Assembly: GCA_023055355.1 (NCBI GenBank)
Contig: JALJCS010000006.1
Span: 33,548,501-33,612,500, forward strand
Source of the DNA: Agelaius tricolor
Taxonomy: Eukaryota; Chordata; Aves; Passeriformes; Icteridae
Reading direction: 5' to 3'
DNA length: 64,000 nucleotides
In this document: in pieces, positions 36,364-47,200 of the stretch
Layout of the letters: the number at the start of each line of letters is the position of its first letter
Position numbering within the stretch: position 1 is the stretch's first letter
The notes under the pieces: model-generated
Told to the model about the DNA's origin: nothing
Database searches by the model: none
What the model saw: the letters and a program-made list of their open reading frames with translations, nothing else
Position numbers and translations under genes: made by a program

Positions 36364-39235
36364 TTAGTCAGGATAAAAGAAATGGCAATACAAGGCTGAC
36401 CAGTCTACATTATTGGGCTATTACTTCTTGCACCAGTGGAAAGAACTGCCTTACTATTTTTTTTCCCACATTAAATCCTATCACCACCATTATGGTTCCA
36501 GCACTGCTGTGTTTCAGTAGTGCTTCATCCCTTCTTCATGCACACTTATTACAAATACTACAGTCTCAGGTAAACAGCTTTGAAATCACTTGCTGCAAGT
36601 GCATCTGCCTTCAATTCTGTCATCACTTTGTGAACCATGACAATTGCAGTCCACAGCATTTTTATAAAAGCAGTGAAAACCTACAAATGTTAACCTTTTG
36701 CTTAGTTTATTGTTTATAAAACAGTAATATGCAGTCATGTTCTCCCATCCTCATGCCTTTGAAGGGACCTCTCACTAATGACACCAATTCCATGATAGGT
36801 GAGGGATGCTTGGAATTGCTGTTGCATTAGTGGCTGGCAGCTTTTCTGGGGATAGACTTCATTCTTTGGTGTGCCTGCAAATCCATGCTAATGTTCCTCC
36901 CTAACTTGCAGGGCACTGGTTGAAGACCAAAGGCAGCCAATGGTGGGGAGGTCCTTCAGCTCACAGGAGTCACCTACTCTGCCCCTGCTCCACAGGCTGC
37001 AGAGGAGCTCATGAAGCAGTTCCCAAAATGAGGCAGAAATACTAATCTTCTCATGTGTCCTGACACTTCCTGTGCCTTTTCTTGAGTCAGAGCCCAGAGA
37101 TGTGCTATGATACTTGAGCTTTAGGCTGCTCAGATGTAACACAAAGTAGCAAAGTAATTTCCAAAATTAAATCTCCTGACACTGACATAGTGCTGGCAAT
37201 GTTCAGATAACTAATATTTCTTTTTCTCCAAGGCAAATTATGAAAATATTAAACATAGTTGTTATTTGGTTAGCTGGTTCAATATTATTATTTATTTCTT
37301 ACATACAGCTCTATTTTAACTTGACTAGGTTTGCCTTCTTCTCAGTACTCTGGAAGAAGAGGAGCAAGGACATGACACCCCAGCATAACAAGGCACACTC
37401 TTCTCTCTGCATTTCACTGTTGGCTTCAGCATCCCATCCTCAGCCCTCAGCTGCCATTAGATATTATAAGAGCAGTTGCTGCAACCTAGGCTTGGAGAGC
37501 AGGCTGTGAAGCAGCAGCCCAGAGGTGTTAACATTGCTCCTGTGTTTGTGAGGATCATCTGGTTCCTGTCTGTGGTCTGAACTGCTCGTTAGAAGCACTC
37601 AGACACACACACACACACACACACACACGGTGGGATAAAATGCCCTCAGGAAAAACTCCTACTCACACCTGGACTTGCAAAGATACACATAACGAATGCA
37701 GAAATATACACACGGGCACGTGGAAAACTCAGCAGTTCTGTGGAATTTGCCCATACCTTGTGCTCCTTGCAGCTTGAGTATCGATTTCATCATTCCTTCC
37801 TTGCTACTCACTGCTGCCACCACGTGTTAACCCCAATTTTGGGGTTTTTTTTCCGGAAATAATAAAGCCCCTTGAAATAGAAACATGTTCTGCCGTGGGT
37901 GAGAAGGACCTGGAATTTGGCAGTACTCCAGAGAAAAAAAGTGAAATGGGCAGTCCATTCCTTGGCAGACTGGATATTGCTGGAAACAGTATAAAAAGCT
38001 TCAGATGAGCCCCCTGTAAGCAAAACTTCAAATTCTGAATTGAGGATTTATGCTATTTATTATCAGTACAGTTTATGGTGTGTGTTAGGAAGTGCCAGGC
38101 TAGTGCTAGTAAGTTCAGGTTTGTACACTGACAGTTTCTCTCTCTCTCCCCCATGCCTTCCTCTTGCATTTGGATTCCTTGTCATGCTTTTTGAGAATGA
38201 AAAATGCATTAATAATGAACAAAAGTGGAATGCAGTCAGGAAAACACTTTCTTCCTAATTCCCATGATTTGGTAGTGTGCCTGTTCCCTTGGGAATGAAA
38301 GGCAGCCTTCCAGTTTGGGCTTAATAAGAGTAATTGCAGATATTTTTACTGTTGATACAAATGACTAATTAAATCATTATTAAATTTGCTGTGTCTCCAT
38401 CATAAAAAATATGGGTAAGCTTTACCCATGTCATTACACACTACTAAAAACGAGTGTGGCTCAGAGCTAACAGGACAGCAAATTTCTGCAAGCTGAACTT
38501 CCCCCAGTGTGGCTTGGTTCTGGGCTAAATTTATTTCATCTTAAATAACTCCTGAAGGATGACATTTAAGTGACAATCTGTTGATGGCTAATCACAAGCC
38601 TACAGGGTATCATTTCAATGGAATGTCTCGATGTGCAAGTTAAGGTTAGTGTAACAATTTGCTGGTTTATGGTTTTGTTGAGGGAAACTGAGCATATGCA
38701 AGGCTTAGCTGTTCTCTCTTCCCTCTGTCTGGCAAGGTCTGAAAGCACATGCCTAGGTATAGATGCAGTGCTACCAGTTCTCACATTGGTTAATGTGTTA
38801 CCAGCACATAGTCCCGGGCCAAGGAATGATTTCAGAGTATCAGTTTGCATTTAAAACATAAATTCAAGCTTGCTTTCCAGCTTTTGTGACTGAGAGATAA
38901 TGGATGGTTAATCCTAGCTCCAAGCCAAGAACGATACTGAAGATGAGTATGAAGATGTGACATTGTAGCATTTCATGTTTCTGAAAGACTCTTTTTGCAT
39001 ATGAAAGTTGTTTTAAGTCAGTGGTCCTCTACACAGGTGTCCTTGCAGCTGTTTGTCACAACCTGCTGGATCAGCATGTTGGGGAAGGATAGGGAGCTAA
39101 TGAGCTAATGCTCAGTCAGGATTGAGAAGGAGAGGAAATTGGAGAAGACACTGATACAAAGGTCTGATGTTACTGTAGACAAATTGTATTTAGGCGTTAC
39201 TTCTGCTTTTGCACATCCTTTAATTCCAGTGCCTA
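36364..39235. other. non-coding stretch, no gene seen
   Basis: No recognisable exon. The 119-codon frame at 36,360-36,719 resembles nothing known. It contains the dinucleotide repeat at 37,603-37,628. Confidence 0.5.
37603..37628. repeat. (AC)13 microsatellite
   Basis: Thirteen uninterrupted AC units. Likely length-polymorphic. Confidence 0.95.
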
Positions 39236-39480
39236 TAAGGAGGTTTTTGAGGAAACAGAACCAGGATTTTCATGGTGGTGCATGGCAAGGGCATGTGAGA
39301 AAACAGGTGTAGCTTGAAAGAGGAGATGCTCTGACTGGAAACAAAGAAACTTCATAAGGCAAATTGAGCATGGGAAGGCATTGCCCAGAGAGGGTGTACA
39401 GTCTGTGTCCTTGGAGGTTTTAAAGAACCCGACTGTTTAGAGCCTTGAGGACAGGAGCCCTCCAGAGGCGCCTTTCCAAT
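39236..39480 (+). mobile_element. CR1 LINE 3' fragment
   Basis: The plus strand carries diverged CR1 3' region blocks: TTGCCCAGAGAGGGTGTAC, then TGTCCTTGGAGGTTTTAAAG, then AACCCGACTG, and a trace of 'ccagaggcgcctttccaa' at the end. It is 5'-truncated and non-coding, and lies immediately upstream of a second CR1 copy in the same orientation. Confidence 0.65.
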
Positions 39481-39496
39481 TGGATTACCTCATAAG

Positions 39497-40858
39497 CCAG
39501 TAGATGTAATCTTTTTGGATTTCAGCAAAACTTTTGAAACTGTCTCTCACAGTATCCTTCTGGACAAAATGTCCAGCACACAGCTGGATAACAGTGTTAT
39601 GCAATGGGTGAGCAACTGGCTCATGGGTTGGGCACAGAGAGTTATAGGGAATGGGGTGACATTAGACTGGTATCCTCTCCCTAGGGGGGTTCCCCAGGGC
39701 CCCATCCTTGTCCTGGGGTGACTTTATGATGTTTGTATCCCCAGTTGGTTCTGTTTATGCTGGATATTAAGCTCTACACCTTTAAGACCTTTTCACTCTT
39801 CTATGCTCTTCATTCTGAGAGCGGAGGGAGGGAAGAAAACCCAGAAACTGTTTTCAGAAACTGCACTTGCTCCCCTGCATTCTCTCTCATGGACTGTTTT
39901 GTTTGCAGCATGGACAGTGGGAGAGAGCTCTCCTTTGCTTTTACTTAGGTTTTTTTTAGCTAGCTGAGGCAGAGAAGTTCCCTGGACTGTGGTTTTTCTT
40001 TTTCTTGGAACTGATCAGCCTGCTCTAGACTGAAAACCCAGAAAAACACCAGGAGCTCACACCTGTGGCCCACTGGGGCCTGGGATGCAGCATTTTCCAG
40101 CACCAGAGGGACTGACAAGAGACTGAGCGAGCCGAGCTACACCCCACAAAAAGGAATTCCTGAATTTGCCATCGCTTCAAAAGAGCAAGAGGTTTTATTG
40201 TTTAATATTATTCATTTTTTATGCTTGTGAATACTTTGCTTGTTAAATAAACAAGTTTTTTTTACACTTTTCTCCAAGGAAATACTTTCCCAAACCAGCT
40301 GGGGGAGGGGCTGCTTGAATCTGCTTTCTAGAGGGACCCCTTTGGAAGTTTTCTCCCAAATTTGCCCTAAACCAGGACCATCCTCCACCCACTTCTCTTC
40401 AACATCTTCATTAATGTCTTGGACACGGGACCCAAAGTTTGCCAATGACACTAAACTGGGAGAAGCTGTAGACTCCCTTGAAGGCAGGGAGGCCCTGCAG
40501 AGAGACCTTGACAAGTTAGAGAGGTGGGAAATCACCAATCAAATGAAGTTCAGCCAGGGAAAGTGTGGGATTTGGCACCTGGGACAGGACAAGCCTGGCT
40601 GTGTGTATAGACCAGGAACAAGAGCCCAGAGAGGAGCACTGTGGAAAAAAGGACCTGAGGGTCCTGGTTGATGGCAAGCTGAATCTGAGTCAGCAGTGCC
40701 CTGGCAGCCAGGAGAGCCACCCATGTCCTGGGCTGCAGAGGCACATCATCACCAGCCAGGCAAGGGAGGGGACTGTCCTGCTCTGCTCTGCACTGAGTTG
40801 GCCTCACCTTGAGTGCTGGTGGCAGTTTTGGGTGCCACAACATAAAAAAAGACATTAA
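39497..40858 (+). pseudogene. CR1 reverse transcriptase remnant (ORF2, C-terminal part)
   Basis: The left piece reads DFSKTFETVSHSILL and further GVPQG, matching the RT palm region of CR1 ORF2 (family pattern DFSKAFDTVSH...GVPQGS). After the LTR the frame resumes with LFNIFIN and KFANDTKLG. The catalytic FADD motif is changed to FAND, so even an uninterrupted copy would be expected to lack polymerase activity. The frame shifts around 40,640, after which CR1-like text (DLRVLVDGKLNLSQQC) continues in another frame up to about 40,858. The N-terminal endonuclease domain is missing. A truncated non-LTR retrotransposon gene with no expected product. Confidence 0.85.
39709..40380 (+). mobile_element. 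solo LTR of an endogenous retrovirus (672 bp) inside CR1
   Basis: Begins TGTCCTGGGG and ends AAACCAGGACCA, giving inverted ends TGTCCTGG/CCAGGA(C)CA of the TG...CA type. It is flanked by TCCT on both sides (39,705-39,708 and 40,381-40,384); the match extends to CCATCCT if the right edge is set slightly earlier, so the duplication is 4-7 bp. An AATAAA signal lies at 40,246-40,251. Body sequence (GTATCCCCAGTTGGTTCTG, GACTGAGCGAGCCGAGCTAC) matches my memory of a common songbird LTR. No retroviral genes are attached. Confidence 0.85.
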
Positions 40859-40897
40859 CCTATTAGAAGGCATCCAAAGGAGGGCCACAAGGATGGT

Positions 40898-40951
40898 GAA
40901 TCATACAATCATGCAATATGCAGATTTGGAAGGGACCTGTCAGGATCAGTG
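40898..40951 (-). mobile_element. tiny inverted CR1 3' tip nested in CR1
   Basis: GAATCATACAATCATGC followed by GATTTGGAAGGGACCTGTC is the reverse complement of a CR1 3' end (octamer tail plus 'gggtcccttccaa'). It interrupts the plus-strand CR1 between its 'ccacaaggatggtga' and 'ggcctggagaagactgag' blocks. Possible short flanking duplication GTGA on both sides. Confidence 0.6.
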
Positions 40952-41338
40952 AGTGGGGAGGCCCTATGAGGTCACTTGGTCTGTTTGGCCTGGAGAAGAC
41001 TGAGGGGAGACCTCATTGGGGTCTTCAGCATCCTCACAGTGGGAAGAGGAGGGGCTGGCACTGATCTCTTCACTCTCGTGACCAGTGACAGGACTTGAGG
41101 AAATGGCATGAAGCAGAGTCAGGGGAGGTTCAGGCTGGATACCAGGTAAAGGTTCTTCACCCAGAGGGTGGCTGGGCACTGGAACAGCTCCACAGAGAAG
41201 TGGTTACAGCACTAAGCCTGACACAGTTCAAGAAACATTTGGACAGCACTCTCAGGCACATGGTGTGAGTGCAGGGCCAGGAGCTGGACTCTGATCCTGA
41301 TGGGTCTCTTCCAACACAGCATATTCTGTGATTCTATG

Positions 41339-43759
41339 GTGCTGTGATGGTACAGACTTAAATGACAGCAAGGGCAGACACCAGCAGTGTTGAAAAGTAA
41401 CCATCATGCACTAAATAGTAAACACTGTATTTTAATCATCAAGATAGATTGAAGTAGTTAATCTGTGTTTTCAATGATCAGTTTTCAAAGAAACATTAAA
41501 AACTGTGGGACTCCAATTTATTCTCTGGGGCAGGAACACCTTTAGTGATGGGAGAAGAGAACAGAAGGAAACTCTGAACTGATTTAGTATCTGTGTAATG
41601 CTGCTGTAGACATCACCTCCGTGATCACCCTCTGTCCCACTGAGATGTTTTTGAAAATACAGAAAGTACAGGGTCACTTTTGTAATAGGACCTAGGTCCC
41701 TCAGATGGAATGAAATTCATTATCTTGAGCCCCAGTGCTTTCCACTGCCAACCCTCCTCAACATGGACAATGTGCCCCAGTTTTGGGACTGACTGAAGAA
41801 CCTAACAGTCTGTCTCAGACTTTCCTTGAAATTATGAAATTAATATTCCATTTTCTTCTATTCTTGCTTCTGCTTTCACCTCACCATTAAGTGCTTTGTT
41901 ACAAAATACTTTCCTTTTGTTTACTGCCCAACTACTGGCCTATAATAAAGCAAGAAGAGAAAGGTGTGTAAATACCAGAAGTGTCCTGTCATTAAAAAAA
42001 ATGAGACTGTATTGGGTTTCACTTTCTAGAGTGGAGACAGTAAACCACTACTTCTAAGTGATGGAGCCCTGACATTTTCTACCTGAGGAACAAGACAGAG
42101 AAGACTTAGGCCCTCAGCTTTTGCTGCTGTCTCTGACTCCTGGTTAAGGTCATGTCATTACAATGATGCTATGATGACATATATTCTTTTTTGTTTGGCA
42201 GAGAGATTATGGCTTCAAAAATTTACTTCAAAGGTGATGTGGATGTCCTGAGCACTCTATAATCTTGAAACAAACACTGTTGCCTTGTTTGAGCTGTCAC
42301 TACAGTATTTGACATGAAACAGAAAAGAAAAGGAAAAGTGTGTATTTTGGAGGATGTGAAGGGATTTGAATCAGTTTAGAAGGATAATGTTTCTTTAACT
42401 GGGTAATCCATATGAGACTTTCCTACCAAGTACTAAAGGATCCACATCAGCCACTTCTAGGCCAAGTCTAAAAAATATTGCAAATGATTTAGGCAGTCAT
42501 TAAATATGACCTTTGCTCTTGGCAGCAGCACAAGAAAAGCAAGAAACAATTAAGCAACTGATTGTTGAAAGCACTACTGACCGATTTCAACACTGAGTTT
42601 GTTTTTTGCTGTGAGATTTGTTTTTGCCTCTTGTAGTTTCATTTTCCCATGTTGGAAAAAAGACAAAGATGTCATTTTAGTGTCTACAAATCTAGTTACA
42701 TTGATTAGCAGTATACATTTAGAATTGGCATCAGTTATTTTCATGCATAGTGCAGCATCCAGCATTACTGTTTACATTTTTGTTTCTAGGTTATGAATTT
42801 TTTAGTAATTCTCTGGAATCTGCACAGTAAGCTATAGTGTATTGCTGAGTTCTGGAAAAATAAAAAGCAGTACTGGGCCAAATGCTCCTTCAAGGCATAA
42901 GAAATTATTAAGAAAAGTCTTTCAGTCCTTTGCACTTTCATCTCACTGAGCTGAACCAAAACAGTCAAATTGCTCAAAGAATGGTATTGGACATCTGCCC
43001 TGACCACTGACAGGTGCTAAAGAGACTTTCCAACATGCCTACCTATTTAGCTACCAAGCTCCTCTTGATGCTCATGAAATTAGGCAGCTCAGCACTTGGA
43101 AATATCCCACTAGGTTAACATTTCTAAGAAGTTGCAAGAAGATTCAGAATCTTTTAACATAAGAACACAAATGCATTTTATTTTTAGACATTTACTGAAA
43201 AAATTGTCTGCTTTTCTCTTACACTAAATGCTTGCAGTAGGATGCAGTACAGAAAAACCAACCTAGGGGATTCTATGATTGATTCTAAGGGAATACACAT
43301 GGGAAACTTCTTTTAAGCAAGTATATAACAGGTTAGTTTACCTTAAATATCTTATTTCTTATCTCAGTTTTTGTGAATGAGATAAATTTTTTGACATTAG
43401 AAGAATTATAAATGTCAATAGGTTTTGAGTCTTCAGATCTGTTTCAGCAGATCTTCACTGGGATATTACCCTTGGAGGATGATAGCACTATCTGTCCTGA
43501 TGAAAGGAGAGAAAACAAAAATTTACACTCATCAGAAGCTCCAGGAATTCAAGTACTGAAGTAACAATATATTCTTTCTGTGCAAATGGTAAAAACTGGA
43601 CAGCAAGGGGTAGGTTCCACTACAAAGTCAACCAAAAATAGAGGTGTTTTGCATATAATCACTTCTAGTTCGTCCTTTACATTGTTTACATATTACAAGA
43701 ATTGCCATCAACTAATTAACATGCACCATTTCTAGTTAAAATATCTCATGAATTTAACA
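41339..43759. other. non-coding stretch, no gene seen
   Basis: AT-rich unique sequence. GGATTCTATGATTGATTC at about 43,267 resembles a decayed CR1 octamer tail but nothing upstream of it supports a CR1 body. No exon recognised. Confidence 0.5.
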
Positions 43760-44250
43760 GAAAAATCAAACTTACTCTTGCATGGTGGGAGAACAGGTTG
43801 AGGAGAGGATGGATCTGGTGGATAAAAGCAACATATAACCCTCTGTTATCAGACACTGTGCTTTATAAGCACAGGTTAAAAGAATTGGAATTATCTTGTC
43901 AGGCAAGGAGAAGAATTAGAGTGGGAATGTGATGCCTCTTGAAATGTGTAAGTGGTTGGAAAAGTGAAGTACTATTTATCAGAATATTCCCTATGGAAAG
44001 CGTGAGACTTAAAGGGCTTCAAATGCAGCAAGGAAGACTTAGGTTACATGTTAGGAGAAAAAGAGTTTAACTGTAAAGGCTGGGTGGAGGCAGGACTAGG
44101 AGGCCAGAAAGTGGCCTTGATAACATCTGCTGGATATGGAAAAGGTCTGGCTAGCTCTGCCACAAGGCAAAAGGATGAACTAGATGAGCTCTTGGACTCC
44201 TTTCCAGACCTCATTGCTGTGATTCTGAGATTCATCATATTAGAAAGCTT
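43760..44250 (+). mobile_element. degraded CR1-like 3' region
   Basis: The last portion reads AACTAGATGAGCTCTTGGAC, then CTCCTTTCCAGACCTC and GCTGTGATTCTGAGATTC, which follows the CR1 3' order (tagatgatctcctgaggtcccttccagcctc + octamers). Upstream text (TTAGGAGAAAAAGAGTTTAAC, AAGGCTGGGTGGAGGCAGG) fits the same region loosely. It is old and strongly diverged; the left boundary is uncertain. Confidence 0.5.
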
Positions 44251-47200
44251 TTCTATAGTTATATTGTCCAGCAGCAGTAATTCTCCTATCAAAACCACAT
44301 TATTCCTGGGACACATGAGCACATGAGAATAGAAGTTTTCTGAGGACTGAAACACTGCATCCATCATTTAATATAATTTGCTTCTTAGTTATAAAACAGT
44401 GGTGTGGTCTAGCTCAAGAAATTTGGGACTTATCAAGAGCCCTATTATTAGGAACCATGTGTTTTATTTCAATGTTTCAAAGGTTAGAGGGCTAGAGGCT
44501 AGATGCCCAGCAGTAGTTTCATTTCTGTAGCCTAAACAGTCACTGAGAGGCTTGTTTATGCCAAAAAAAATTATTACATTAAGAGAGTTATTTTTTGCAA
44601 ATCTTTAAATAATGTATGAGCTTCCTTCTATTATTTCATAATATGTACCCTTAAATAACATGCTGTTATGCCAGTCACATCATGAAATTCAACTGATTGG
44701 AAACAAATTAAGTAGCAGATATAGTTTAATTGTCCATGTAAGTAAATTACAAATGGTAAGCAAATAACTTTAATAGTAATAAAAAGGTCTAATACTGACA
44801 TTGCATCATAATGAAGTTAATTTTTAGCACAGATGATGATTTGTTTAAAGAAGAAGCAGTTTAACTTTGACAGTAAATACAGCTTTCAAGCCATGCAGAG
44901 GAGATAGGAATATGAAGTCATATTCCCAGATACCAATGTTATTGTAGAAAATACAGTTCCTTATGTGCAAGGGAATGTTTCCCCTGCATTAAACCAGGAA
45001 TATAGACCTGTGGCATGCTAAAGGGAATGCCTGCATATGGACATACTCAACTGGTGCTTTCTTTGGTCTCTCAGGTACAGGAAAACAAGAACCTCAGATG
45101 AAATCTGGGCCTAGGAAGAGCTGCTCTAAGTGTTGCTGATCCCTGAACTCCAAGAACAAGCTACTTTATTTGAATTCTCATGTTCTTGTATTTTCCTTGA
45201 AGAGAAGTAGTCTGCCACTCTTGATGGGAGTTCAGTTTCTGATGCCTCCACCTCCATGAATGTATGTCAGTTTAAATATCAAAACTGCTGTGTGCATTTC
45301 CATATAATTGAAAATAAAGGTCTCTCATCTTCCTCCTGCAGAGCACTTTAAATGCCACACCCCAGCCTGTAATTTATTGACAGAAAGAAAGGCTACTGCC
45401 ATAGTTTATCACCTTCCCCCTGTTCCCAGGGCAGGCTGAGGATGCAATGCAGCCACCTGAGCAGCCCCTTGCAGTCACTGCATGCAATCCCTGCAGAGAA
45501 CAGGCTCTCAGGTGGTGCTCAGACATCAGGGCACAAAGAGCCCTTCTCAGTGATCCCAAAAACTTGCCCCCATACTCTCCTGCCTGCAGATACCTTCTGG
45601 GCTGTCCTTTTCAAGAGGTCTGGCCCTCTGCTTCCATTCTGTCTCTTGTAATGAGCTGTATTTGGATAATGGCTGCCCCTCCCTCCTTCTGCCTACCCAG
45701 GCAGCTGGAGTCATTATATCCTGTCTTCCTGCATTTTTTTGTTTCTACACCTCATCAACACTCATTTTTTGTAAGTGGTTGGTCTTTGCAGATTGGACTT
45801 CCCTCAGCATGTTGAAAGAGCTTGCCAGCCTTGTGGAAGAGATCAGCTTGGAACATAAAAACATCTGATAAAATGCATTATGAAGCCCATTAAACTCCCA
45901 TCATGGGTTGTCCCTTATCATTAACAAAAATGTTATAGCATCTCTTGTTTATGATCACACCCTCCTCTTGAAAGTCCTGTCTGAAAGCATTTAATGTCTT
46001 TACATCTCATCTCTCAAATTTTTTTATCTTATTCACCAGATCCTTGTTTCTGTTACGCATTGCAGCACAAGAAAAAGGTCCCTATCACAACTTCCCAAAG
46101 AAAGAGTGTAAGAATCAAAGTTAGATGTCAAAGGGCATTTGCTAATAGCTGTTTAAGGCAGGAAGCAGGGTTTATTCATCTACCAACCAGCATTTTTAGA
46201 TCCTTGGGTTAATGACAGTCCATCAGGTTCTGTTGCTCAGCAAAAGATGTAATCAGAAACAAAATCTAGCTGAGACCATTTCTATTAGTCTACAGTGTGT
46301 GAGTTTAATGGCCTGTACATTGAAACAACTCTAATTTCATTTCTATAGAACTTTCATAGTGTAAAACATTATATTCACTGGGTAAATCAGTAATTATGTT
46401 CTTGTAGTTTGAAGAATCATCCACTTCTCAGAAAAAACCCCATCAAATCAAAGCTTTAATAATGAATAAGGAAGGGTAATTCAAGCTATGCTTTTTGCTT
46501 CTTACTGCTCTGGCATCCTTCCTTCTATGCTTTTCTGTTCAGCTTAAGTGATTTGACTTCCTGAGCCAATTCTTTGGACAAACTAGTGCTCTAATTTTAG
46601 GTTTATCAGATGGCTCACAAGACATTTTCTCTGTGTGATTCTGCAGTGTCCGTTTCCATACAGTCATTACTGTGTTGGGGGTCAGAAGAAGAAAGAACAC
46701 TTAGACTCTATTTCTAATTCATCCTGTGTATATTTGCAGGGAATTCAGTTCCAAGAAAGCTCTAAATAACAAAATGCATGGCCTCACAACATGCTGCAAA
46801 GTGCTCATTATCTGAATACACTCTGACTGCTTTTGCAAACAGATGCTCCAAATACTGTTCTTAATTAAATATCAAGGGTTGGATTCAAATGTTGGTCCAT
46901 GCCAGCAGAAGATAGCACAAATCCTGGCACTGGGCCATAATCCAACAAAGGATGGTTGTGAATGCCTGAAACATTGCAGGCTTCCCTCTCTTGTGGGATG
47001 AGTTGCCAGACACTGAGATATGATGCAAAGAGTCTGGATTTTGGGGTGTTTCTCAGGTGTCAGGGTGGGAATGCAGTCCAGATGGCTGCTTGACAGCAGA
47101 CTTGTGTGAGGATTGGGCATGATGCTCTCCAGTCAGGCTGGACAGAGCTGCTCCCTCATATCATCAACAAGCATCACTACAAATTCCTTGAATCTCTGAG

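Larger units (their letters stand above)
39488..41338 (+). mobile_element. CR1 LINE, 5'-truncated, interrupted by insertions
   Basis: Two separated parts (39,488-39,708 and 40,381-41,338) form one CR1 copy. The left part encodes the reverse transcriptase core and the right part the end of the RT, the 3' untranslated region and two terminal octamers, ATTCTGTG (41,323-41,330) and ATTCTATG (41,331-41,338). A 672-bp solo LTR splits it at the GVPQG region, and a small inverted CR1 tip sits at about 40,898-40,951. It is clearly inactive. Confidence 0.9.
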
